A stretch of DNA of 64,000 nucleotides from Hyalella azteca (taxonomy: Eukaryota; Arthropoda; Malacostraca; Amphipoda; Hyalellidae): assembly GCF_000764305.2 (NCBI RefSeq), contig NW_025947610.1:278615-342614 (forward strand). Reading direction: 5' to 3'. A program made the position numbers and the translations under genes. The notes under the pieces are model-generated. The model was not told where the DNA came from and made no database searches. It saw only the letters and a program-made list of their open reading frames with translations. Of the stretch, positions 55,165 to 64,000 are shown piece by piece (the stretch's first letter is position 1; every line of letters starts with the position of its first letter).

Positions 55165-55310
55165 TAACAATACATTGTACATATAACTTAGCTAGCAACT
55201 TAGCTAATTCTTATAAGGCCAATAATAAGGGCAATAATAATAAGGCTACAAGTAGTCTTTAACTATTTGACTATTTGTTATATATTAATGACATTATACA
55301 ATTTACATGT
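55165..55310. repeat. Dispersed ~130-bp repeat, copy 2
   Basis: Second copy of 53880-54007. Because the gap and adapter 4 lie between them, this may be a true repeat or a misjoined allele. Confidence 0.8.
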
Positions 55311-55479
55311 GTTAGGCCTAGCTAGCTTAGTTAAATACCTAAGATGGGTTAGAATAGAAGTGTCGGCATTGAAGAAATAGGCCCATGGCGGCATGGCCTG
55401 TTGCCGATTCTTGAGATTTTCGTGACTTGATTCACAAGGGATCCAGCCTTTGGAACCCGATCTTTCCATAGCTGACATC

Positions 55480-55611
55480 CTGACCGCTGACGATTGATTG
55501 AGATAGCTGCTGGACTTATTGCCTGGTCCATAAATTGCTAGGCATTTTAAGACTGAACATATGCTCCTGCATAGCTTCATCTAGTCTGTTTTTGAAGATG
55601 TTCATACTTCA
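55480..55611 (-). pseudogene. Non-LTR retrotransposon C-terminal fragment, downstream half
   Basis: Minus strand: NIFKNRLDEAMQEHMFSLKM followed by stops. It continues the fragment at 57832-58240 once the insertion between them is ignored. Confidence 0.65.
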
Positions 55612-55730
55612 TAGGGTAAACGCGGTATATTCCAACACATTGAGGACGCATCCCAGGTCTCATACAGTGGCAATAGTCGTTGGAATTTCAACGACTTTCG
55701 CTGAAGTTATCGACCAATTTTTTTACTTTA

Positions 55731-55931
55731 CAATGACTTTCGAGCTAAAGACACAGCTTCTGGCGGATCGTTTATAAACGCAACGAATAGAATAGGCCCG
55801 AGAACGCTTCCTTGTGGCACGCCGCTGCACGCTGAAGCCCAGTCTGATATGGACCCATTAATACTGACATGTTGTCGCCTCCCTACTAGAAATTCTCTGA
55901 TCCATTTGCGTACATTACTCTCAATTCCCAA
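55731..55931 (-). pseudogene. Non-LTR retrotransposon reverse-transcriptase fragment
   Basis: A minus-strand open frame of about 65 codons with KWIREFLVGRRQ and SGVPQGSVLGPILFVAFIND, a hallmark of jockey-like reverse transcriptases. The downstream catalytic FADD segment is absent, so it is a dead fragment lying within the TA-flanked insertion. Confidence 0.85.
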
Positions 55932-56001
55932 AGACTTTTGTGAGATTGTATTGACCTTTTAGGCGTTTAGAAAGATTTTCCACTCTAATATGAGTACCGT
56001 A

Positions 56002-56179
56002 AAGTGGGGTGACTTTGGCCACCACTACAACAGAAACCATTGGCAGCAAAACAAAATTATAAACGTTGGCCAAAGTGCCTGGGGCGATTTTGGCCTCTGG
56101 GGTGACTTTGGCCAATGTTTATTATTAAGTTTTGCTTCCATTTGTTTCTGTTGTAGTGGTGGGCAAAGTCACCCCACTT
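56002..56179. mobile_element. MITE-like foldback, 178 bp
   Basis: Left arm aagtggggtgactttggcc and right arm ending caaagtcaccccactt pair over about 50 bp with few mismatches (accactacaacagaaac is shared). The internal gactttggcc motif also repeats. Nested in the TA-flanked insertion. Confidence 0.8.
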
Positions 56180-57831
56180 AATGTTATTCTAATTAAAATA
56201 TTTGATTTCAATCTTCAAATATGTGAATTTATAACTAGAAACAAAACAAATACAATTATAAAACTATACTGTACGTGTACCTATAGAAAATAATTAAATG
56301 CAGTGAAAGGAACTAAAATATTTGAATTGTGCACATGTTTATTTCAAACAGTGTTAGCTTTTCTCATAACACAAGTCTCCTTTCAAGTCATTTGAGGTTT
56401 GTTTGGTTGTCGTTCAGTTTGTTTAGTATTGGACTATTGGTTAATTGGTCTGAATCAAATGAGAACAGTGCAGTCAGTTGCTCAGTCACTAGGTACTAGT
56501 CGGTGTGTTTAGAGGGTAGTCTGGTAGATTTATAGGACATAAAACTAGTTGATCTATTGATAGTGTTCTGCACTGTGCTACCAGCTACCTATCTGTTATG
56601 TGACTTTTCAATGTTTAGAAGATCTGCATTCCTGAAGTATTGTTGTATATTGAAGCCAGTTAAATGGTCAATATTTAGCTCATTACCTTGCTCCAGTCCA
56701 TACAAACTTTTCAAAGCTAATGAATAGACATATCAATAATTGTTTATCCAAAAGTCCCAAAGTGGTAAGCTGGCCATTCTTGAAGGCAGTAAGTGCCCTT
56801 TTTAGCCATCCATATACTGTTATTGTTAGTAGGCTAATTGCAACATAAAAGATAATATTTCAAAAAGACCAAAAAGCTGAAAAAATAAACAAATTATAAA
56901 AAATGCTTGATTTTTTATTTTTTTATTGTTTAAAAAAAAATAAAAAAATCACCAGCCCTGGCTTACATGTAATTTTGGCATGAAGTATAAAGGTTTAGGT
57001 AGTTCTGTACTTGGGCAGCAATTTTTAAAAAATACTTGAAACGATTAAAGCCTAAAAAGATGATTTAATGACACAATCACAAAACTGCTGGGTGTCAATA
57101 TGCCAAGTACACACAACTTGCTTCTGAGTACCTACATTACATTCATTTTACCTCTTATCAATCAAATCTAAATAATACTGGTCAGTGGTCACTGGTTGGC
57201 ATCATGATTTGCATGGTTTTATTTCCACTTTCACTTAATAACTGCAAATATGCTATGCTTTTCCTCCAGACAGTGAAGTAAGGCTCAACTTATGGTCCTA
57301 GGCTGTATAGGCCTGGGACCATTGAGCCTTTTAGCTCAAGATATCAGCATATTTTCAAGCTCTCCATCAACCATCTTTATCTTTAATTTGGGTAAATGGC
57401 TGATCACAAAATATGAATTGATTAACACACAGCACCATCAGCATGTTTATTTCCTATTTTTTTTTTTATTGCTTTTATGCCACCCACAACAATTGTGATG
57501 AGTGTATGTCTGCCAATCATCCCATATCAGCTAAATTGATTGATTTACGTACACCTCTGTGCCAATCATATTCCAGATTGGCTTGAAAATAATACAATCT
57601 GTAATATCAGGCATACAATATTTGGTAAGGCATATAATATTCAATATTTGCTGGTAAGAAAGATGTTTCATGTGTGATTTTTAAAAGGTACAGGCAATAC
57701 GTGTTTTTTCCTTGGAAATTTCTTTACTAAACTTTTAAAACGCATGGAACTAAAACAAAGCTTAATATAAAGGAAAAGCTGGAGAGGTGACGGAATTACC
57801 CACGATGTCGGAATATACCGCGTTTACCCTA

Positions 57832-58240
57832 CTCGGAGCTGCGGAGCGTCAACGATGAGATCATGGAGGCTGTTCCACATGTTGGTGACTCGAAGCAAGA
57901 AGAAATGTTGTAGCATGGATGATGGATGTGTTCCAACGCTGTTTTTTTAGTTTATAGCCGTGGCCCTGGTGACTGGTATTGGTTCTTGTTTCAAATTCTA
58001 GTAATCCTTCTGGGACCTTGTATAAGTCATGAGTATACTTGTATATTTCAATGAGGTCCCCATGCAGACAAAATAACTGAGGCTTGGAAGCTTCATAATC
58101 TTTAATCTTTCCTCATAGGACTTGCCTTTCAAGCCCGGAACTATTCTTGTTGCGTGTCTTTGAACACTCTCTACTAAATTTCTGTCCTTTTTAAATTTTG
58201 GTGACCATACGACGTTTCCAAACTCTAGGTTCGGGCGCAC
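57832..58240 (-). pseudogene. Non-LTR retrotransposon C-terminal fragment, upstream half
   Basis: Minus strand: RPNLEFGNVVWSPKFKKD, LVESVQRHATRIVPGLK, YEERLKIMKLPSL, then, with a frame change and stops, GHGYKLKK and TNMWNSLHDLIVDAP. This is the typical region after the catalytic core of jockey-like elements. It is interrupted at 57831 by the TA-flanked insertion. Confidence 0.8.
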
Positions 58241-58416
58241 AATAGCAACAAACCCATGGTCAGGAAGATGTGCCAGGTGCGCGGGAATTTATTTTGTCAT
58301 TTTAACGACCTGCATGGTGCACTGTACTACGTTGGTAAAAAAATGCGCCGTGCGCCGTACTTTAGAAAGCTAAAATAGTTCTACTATTTTAGTTGACAAT
58401 ATACGCGAGTATATTG

Positions 58417-58454
58417 CTGTCTCTTATACACATCTAGATGTGTATAAGAGACAG
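58417..58454. other. Nextera mate-pair junction adapter 5
   Basis: Exact 38-bp match, followed by an N at 58457 and by an approximately 80-bp copy of 57658-57740. Confidence 0.97.
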
Positions 58455-58540
58455 GTNAAAGATGTTTCATGTGTGATTTTCAAAAGGTACCTACAGGCAA
58501 TACGTGTTTTTTCCTTGGAAATTTCTTTACTAAACTTTTA

Positions 58541-61085
58541 CTTGATAAATTAGTCAATGGCCATAGAAACAGGTGAACTAGAGTGCCAGTACAATCATTT
58601 TGTCTCATTCATGGCTTGACTGGCCCTTCAAGATACTAAATTACTATTAGAATACACTGCAATAAAAGATTCTTACATAATTACACAAAAACCTATTCAT
58701 ATGTATCTGGTACTTTTTACCATTCTCGTAGCTTTACTGAAATTTTTTATTCAAGGGATATATTTAAACCATGAATTTGAGTAACATCTCAATTAAGTCA
58801 AAAATATTTCTCTTTTCATTGCCTTCATTTAACTTTCAGCTCAATCATAAAATCTTAATGTTCCTAAATCCTTTTACTGAACTGTATCTGTCCTAGCTGC
58901 TCCCACAAACAATGTGTGCACAACAGTTGCCATCTCTTCTGTTGTCGATTTCAAGCAACTGCTTGATCTTTTTTAGCGGAGCCATCATTGTCAGGAAGAT
59001 TTGTCAGGTGTGTGGGAATTTGTATTATTTCTATCTATGCCAGAATGTGTAGAGACAAAATATGCTGTGCACTGAAAAGAGTTAGAACACATGTGCAGGC
59101 TGTGTGATTACACACCAATGTATCGTGTTGTGGGATGATGCACGCACATGTATTAGTGACAGTATGTATGTACATTCATTATCTGCTGCTGCCAACAGTG
59201 GCCTAATGTCCTCTCACTGCAAGTCTATGAATGTATGTGCAGTAGTACCATCAAATGGGTAATAAGGAACGGATAGGGTAAATTGGGACAGTCATCCCAC
59301 TTTTCCTAGAAATCTTTTAGCAGCTAAACTAATCAAAATATTGCAAAACTAAAAATAGTCCCTTAAAGTTCGACATTTTTACTATCTATGTAGCATATAA
59401 CAAGTTAAGAAATAATACATTTACTACCTTTTAAAAATCCCAAAAAAAAGTGTAGACAGTGAGATTTTGGAAAAGTACCTCTGCTAAGGACTGTAGCAAA
59501 AAAATTTTTTGCCATATTGAAAAATTTTACTTACATAAAAGTTGCACGTAGGTTTTGGCTTAAAAACATTATTGGGAAATTTGCATATCATTCCAAAAAT
59601 AATTGTGGCCATTTTCATTAGACAGGGTAATAAGGGACACCCCTAAATCCGCATTTACAGTGGAACCTCAATTAGCCAAGGCTCCAATTGACCAAAAAAT
59701 CAATTAGCAACAAAAAATTTTGATAACATTTACCTCGCTCTGGGAAGAAAATTGCACTTGAAGAAAAATTAATTTGCATCATCAGTCACACTAAATTGTG
59801 CTTAGAATGTCATGGAAAGAATTGTGCACCGGGCAACATAGAATGAAAATTAATAAACCTAAACTACAATCGATTTCTCCAAAAGATGTCACTACAATTT
59901 TTCTTTGTTTCAGGTACCTATGTTTTTATTATATATTTTTTTGTTCATTTTGCATCTGGCACCTTACGAATACCATATGGAATTTTTTTGGAGATGCCAT
60001 ATGATATAGATCTTGCAATGAGCTTTGAAGTGAGCCAAAACTTGTTAATGAAATGTTTAATGGTAAGAAGTTGTTAATGAAAAACGCTCAAAACCATCCC
60101 TTATTACCCTGTTTGACAGTACATATGTTGAATGCCTGCTGCTGTCAACATTGGTGGCAGCTGCAGCTGAACAATGACATGATTGTATCCTTGTGCCTTG
60201 TAGCCATGCTCATATGCATGTTTGGGAGTGTTGCTGTTTTTAATGCCGCCTGTTCTATGCAACCAACTGCACCAATTTACCAAATTGGGAAAGTCCTGCA
60301 CATTCGAGCAGTCCTTTTGTTTCAGGAAGCTCACTTGGCATAGTATAATTGCCCAAAATCTCTGTATTCCTCAGCGTGGTAGCAGAGTTAAACTTCTGAA
60401 ATATGACTTAAAAAAACAAATTAATTATTTCCATCAAAATTTTGCTATCAAAATATTTGAAACATAAAAAAATTTATGCATATTTTTTTAATATTGCAGT
60501 ACGTATACATATATCAACTGTTCAATTTGAAGCTAATAGGAGCTCCATGGTTTTCTAATAGGTTATACTAGCCTTCCTTTACATTTATCTCTAGTCATAA
60601 TGAAAAAATATTAACTTTTGTTTATCATGATGGATTCATTGAATATTTAAAAAAGTCACAAAATTGTTTCTCTGAAAAATTTTCCAGTGAGCAAATTATT
60701 CTAAAAATCTACTTAGACAAAAGCTTTTTGAGAAATCGCCATACTGGTAACAGGATGAGAAAGTCGGTGCTTTCTTGGTTGCTATTAGATTGATGATTAT
60801 GACTGAGGGTGCAGATCATTCAAATAAATATGCTGCATGTGATTATGTAGGTGACATCTCAAATGTCATTTATCGGTGCTCTTACAAAAAGTATACATCT
60901 GTTAGCATTAAATCTCTCGTTTACTAGAGAAACTTTTTAATCTAGTTCAGGTTAAATATTCAGGTATGAAGGGAAATTTTGTAAATGATATGCAAGGCTA
61001 AACTAAAAATCCATTGAAATGATTTGTTTCAGCTACTTATCTTCTAAAATCAACTGCTGAATTTTCACATTTAATTCTCTTTTAG
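58541..61085. other. Intergenic DNA upstream of ALYREF
   Basis: AT-rich. Contains gtcaggaagatttgtcaggtg (58995), a copy of 58262, and the TIR candidate listed separately. The ALYREF promoter must lie here, but no clear motif was seen. Confidence 0.5.
59623..60111. mobile_element. Short TIR element candidate, 489 bp
   Basis: cagggtaataaggga (59623-59637) and its exact reverse complement tcccttattaccctg (60097-60111). Near the left end cagtggaacctcaattagcc resembles the ends of pogo/Tigger-like elements. No transposase; no clear target duplication. Confidence 0.55.
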
Positions 61086-61118
61086 ATCAATTAGTGGAGA
61101 AAATAAAATTTAATCATC
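61086..61118 (+). other. ALYREF 5' UTR segment
   Basis: 33 bases from a probable acceptor (taattctcttttag) to the ATG; the start context is atcATGG. An upstream noncoding exon is inferred and was not located. Confidence 0.5.
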
Positions 61119-61301
61119 ATGGACTCGAAATTAGACATGGCTCTTGATGACATAATAAGCAAGAAAAAGGGTGAATCCCGTGGAGGAGGTTCAGGCAGGC
61201 GTGGATCACGTGGTGGAGGAGGAGGAGCACGTGGGCGTGGTGGACGAGGTGGTAATTTTTCCCGACCTGCCCCATACAACACTGGACCTCGGCAGCCTCA
61301 G
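61119..61301 (+). CDS. ALYREF: ALYREF exon 1: N-terminal motif and RGG region
   Basis: [18 protein letters not shown] followed by GRGGRGG-type repeats and PRQPQ. It ends at CAG|GCAAGT, a consensus GC-AG donor, phase 0. Reading on unspliced gives a stop five codons later. Confidence 0.93.
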
Positions 61302-62993
61302 GCAAGTCTCAACTAATGCATTTTTTATTCCTGTACCAGTTTAAAAGGGAAGTTTTACATACTTTCTATTACTGGCAAAAACAGATAATAATGATGCACA
61401 AACTTAATGTAACAATAAAGAAGTAGTTGAGAAAAATGTTCTGTTTTTCTCAAACTTGTTGTACTGTTAAAACATTGCTGTAAGAAAGGTACCTAGTTGG
61501 AGGAAATTTTTCCATCCTGCTTAATATTAGATCACTGTCAGAAATTATTTGTTCAAATTCATTTCCTCTTATTATGTATATTCCCATAATGCAGTTTAAT
61601 TAAATCATTGGTCATGTTTACAGAGCTCCATGGGCAATGGGCGTTGGACGCACGACATGTTCAGAGGGGGAGACAGTGGGCTGCTGCCACCCCCACCCCT
61701 CATGGGGATGGGAACCTTCAAGCTTAATATCAACAACCTAGACTTTGGAGTCACTGATTCAGACATCAGGGTAGGAGTGCTTTCTTTGATTTCATTTGAG
61801 ACCTCCCTTGCCAAAGGAGAATTTCTCTGTATTTAATTAACTTATATTATATTTTTTAGTCAATTTTACTGCGAATTTTATTTTCTAAGTATTTTGATTA
61901 ATGAAGTTCCCTAATTTACTATTTAAAATTCTGAAGCAGTATGAAAAATTGAATTGCTTAAGTCGATATAAATGCATCATATTCTCACTAATTCTTAACC
62001 ATATGTCAACTTATCATTGGACTTGGAAAACTGTCTAAATCAACTTGCCAATTTCTTTTAGTTGGACAACAGTTCTAAGTCGAGTTGAAGTCTGCCTTCA
62101 TAAACAAATCTTCTTGAATATGAAGTATCACGTTGGTAGTGTCGAATCAAATTTAAATCTGACTCTGAAATAATGAGCTGCCCTTCAGGAGCTGTTCCAA
62201 GAGTTTGGAGACATGCAGTCTGCGGCTGTGCACTACGATCGCTCGGGCAGGTCACTAGGCAGCGCCCAGGTTATCTTTGGGCGTCAAAGTGACGCGGTGA
62301 AGGCAATGAAGCAGTACAACGGCGTGCACCTTGATGGCCGCCCCATGAAGATATACATTGAAGGCCTCGGCCTCGACTCATCTTTTGCCTCCCGCGGAGG
62401 TGGTGTGTCAAGACCGATGTCGAATCGCCTCGATCAGCGAAGCAGAGGCTCAAGACCAGGTGAGATTTGCGGCTAATTTTGTTCAACCTCTTCAAAGGAA
62501 TGAATTGAGATCAGAAAAAATTCATTCCCTTTCTTTACTCAGTCCTCATCATTCCAGGTATCCCAAACAGTTGATAACTATACCCTGCTGCAAAACTCTT
62601 GGACTCTGTTTGTTTATATTTACTCCGCGTTCTAGCAGCCTTCTGACCAATTTTCCATCTCTACTTTTGAAACATTTGAACCGGAACATTACTTGTTCCA
62701 AATCATAATTGTAGCCACACCCCGTTCGTTCGTTCTTTTACTTCCGATCAGTTTAAAAGTTTCCATTTATGGATAACTAATGATTAATCGCTGAATTCTG
62801 GACGATTCTAGATAAATGTTTCATTTTCAAATGAATAATGCAACGATTTAAATAATTTGATGAATGTTACATTGCAGGTGGACGAGGCCGTGGAGGTCGG
62901 GGGCGGCAGCCTGAGAAAGCAAAACTCAAGACCGCTGAGGAGCTCGACGCTGAGTTGGACAGCTACTTGTGCGAAGCCAAGAAGGCCAAATAG
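61119..62993 (+). CDS. ALYREF: ALYREF/THOC4 (Aly/REF) mRNA export adaptor, complete
   Basis: Nuclear RNA-binding adaptor of the TREX complex that hands spliced mRNA to the export receptor NXF1 (family knowledge). Exons 61119-61301, 61624-61770, 62189-62459 and 62878-62993 give 238 residues in consistent phase (0,0,1). Order: N-terminal UAP56-binding motif ([12 protein letters not shown], about 6-17); Arg-Gly-rich region (about 18-55); RRM 93-168 with RNP2 LNINNLD and RNP1-like GSAQVIF; second RGG stretch; C-terminal UAP56-binding motif [14 protein letters not shown] near the end. Length is close to the usual 220-270. The first intron uses a GC donor (CAG|GCAAGT). A 5' UTR acceptor (ctcttttag) at 61085 suggests an upstream noncoding exon. 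No unusual repeats lie in the gene, unlike the Lim1 pair. Confidence 0.96.
61624..61770 (+). CDS. ALYREF: ALYREF exon 2: start of RRM
   Basis: The acceptor catgtttacag leads to [13 protein letters not shown], a Gly/Pro-rich spacer and [18 protein letters not shown] (RNP2 region). Donor AGG|GTAGGA, phase 0. Confidence 0.93.
62189..62459 (+). CDS. ALYREF: ALYREF exon 3: RRM body
   Basis: The acceptor gcccttcag leads to [20 protein letters not shown] and SLGSAQVIF (RNP1), then [20 protein letters not shown], closely matching animal Aly/REF proteins. Donor G|GTGAGA, phase 1. Confidence 0.95.
62878..62993 (+). CDS. ALYREF: ALYREF exon 4: C-terminal RGG and UAP56-binding motif
   Basis: The acceptor ttacattgcag completes G and reads [20 protein letters not shown] with [10 protein letters not shown] and a short KKAK tail before TAG. 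Confidence 0.95.
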
Positions 62994-63717
62994 CCTGCCT
63001 ACAATTTGAGATGCGCTCCTGTAGTACCTAAGACATTTTACAATCATTATTCCTGAACATCATCTTGATGGAATGATTCACAAAACCTAGACGTTTTAGA
63101 AACTCTCCATCGTTGAAGTGGTGAGCTGATTAAATTGAGCCTTTTATGAGTTGAGGATGGAGAGAAAAACAAATTGTTCAATCTGGGAATTATGGTCTTT
63201 GGGGTACAAAATTTCATTTTATCGAACATAAGCTTGAAAAAATATGCTTAATGTTCAAAAACTTTTGCAGATTATATAAATCATGCTGTGTAATTCACTT
63301 TACGTAGTTCCATTTTCATTGTAGCTGGATCCATTACATGTTTGCAAGTCTTTCGTAATGAGCCTTTGAATGATATAACCTTTACAAATATTTCAACTCT
63401 GTCAGACTGGGTTTGTAGAGGGCTTCGATCTGCAGTGAACGATCTCGTTTGTAGGATTAAGTCGCTTGCGATTTAACCGGTATGCTCTTCATTTAGTATC
63501 GCATTGAATCTAGTCCTCATATTGTCGCGACGCCGGTTTAATTATTATTTCAACTACTTAGTTGCGTTCTAAATAATTTTCAGGAAATCGTGTAAACATT
63601 AAAAGCTTCTTGCACCCACGAGTTCAGTTGGCCGATCCTGCCTCGTTTAGTTTTAGTTTAGTGGCCAAATGTTTACTAGCGCTTCAGCTATTTAGCTATC
63701 TCGCACCGAAAGTCAAG
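62994..63717 (+). other. ALYREF 3' UTR and flank
   Basis: AT-rich, no canonical AATAAA close to the stop; ATTAAA lies near 63597. Confidence 0.4.
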
Positions 63718-63825
63718 ATGAACATCACCATAGAGGTGGAAGGTCTCAATTATTCTTCACCCACAAGGGGCGGAAAATCTCAGATGTCCAGCTCGCTGAA
63801 GCTGGCTCTAAAGAAGCAGCGTTAG
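63718..63825 (+). CDS. Small open frame of unknown function, 35 codons
   Basis: ATG in good context (gtcaagATGaac) opens a Lys/Ser-rich peptide (MNITIEVEGLNY to LKLALKKQR). I do not recognise it. It lies 725 bp after the ALYREF stop and may be the 3' UTR of that gene, part of a downstream gene cut by the window edge, or chance. Confidence 0.15.
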   Translation: MNITIEVEGLNYSSPTRGGKSQMSSSLKLALKKQR

Positions 63826-64000
63826 CATCTCAAAGAGACGAAGTGACAAGGAGGGACAGGTGACAAGCAACAGAAAAGAAGACACTCGAACAAGAGGTCG
63901 CTTACACGGGACGTCGGCCGCCCGCACGAGAGAGACAGAGAAGGGAAATGTAAGGAATCCTGCCTACATAATAACTTAACCCCACAACTGAGACCTACAG

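Larger units (their letters stand above)
55614..57829. mobile_element. TA-flanked insertion with 20-bp terminal inverted repeats
   Basis: Ends GGGTAAACGCGGTATATTCC (55614-55633) and its exact reverse complement (57810-57829), with TA on both outer sides (55612-55613, 57830-57831), as in Tc1/mariner-type insertions. On the minus strand the flanks are the two halves of a non-LTR retrotransposon C-terminal region, whose frame continues across the insertion point apart from one stop. No transposase was seen inside; it holds a reverse-transcriptase fragment and a MITE, so it is nonautonomous and has nested insertions. Confidence 0.75.

Overview
The window is eukaryotic, AT-rich, intron-rich DNA, very probably from an arthropod and perhaps a malacostracan crustacean. 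That placement is inferred from protein resemblance and from the heavy load of minisatellites and small DNA transposons; no species-specific marker was seen. It carries two LIM-homeobox genes of the Lim1/Lhx1/Lhx5 class in direct tandem on the + strand, and at the right end a complete gene for the mRNA export adaptor ALYREF (THOC4/Aly).

Layout. 1-7464 is most likely the large first intron of Lim1 copy A and is filled with tandem repeats. Copy A runs 7465-15459 (second LIM domain to stop; the first LIM exon is not in the window). 15460-25800 is intergenic, mostly AT-rich, with several minisatellites. A GC-rich, CCAAT-containing island at 25840-26216 may be the promoter and a 5' noncoding exon of copy B. 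Copy B runs 27802-48728 and is complete: LIM1, LIM2, acidic/Ser-rich linker, homeodomain, Pro/Gly-rich tail. It has a 14.5-kb first intron that contains a MITE, a long hairpin and many minisatellites. 48729-61085 is a transposon-rich intergenic stretch with MITEs, a split non-LTR retrotransposon, a gap of Ns and foldbacks. ALYREF occupies 61119-62993.

The most unusual signal is that at least seven of the 25 exon-intron junctions of the two Lim1 genes lie inside, or at the edge of, a local tandem array. In most of these the repeat unit contains the splice site together with the first or last exon bases. The result is rows of shadow splice sites at 23, about 39, 42, 51, 55, 69 and about 110 bp spacing. 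Where the duplicated exon bases encode residues conserved across animals, the exon must be the source and the intronic copies derived. Two arrays could produce real isoforms: an in-frame 13-residue insertion after LIM2 in copy A, and a LIM-only truncation in copy B. None of the six visible ALYREF splice sites shows this.

Quality warnings. Five exact copies of a 38-bp palindrome matching the Nextera mate-pair junction adapter are embedded in the sequence, three of them next to an ambiguous base, and there is an N gap at 54214-54484. Local duplications beside these points may be assembly artefacts.
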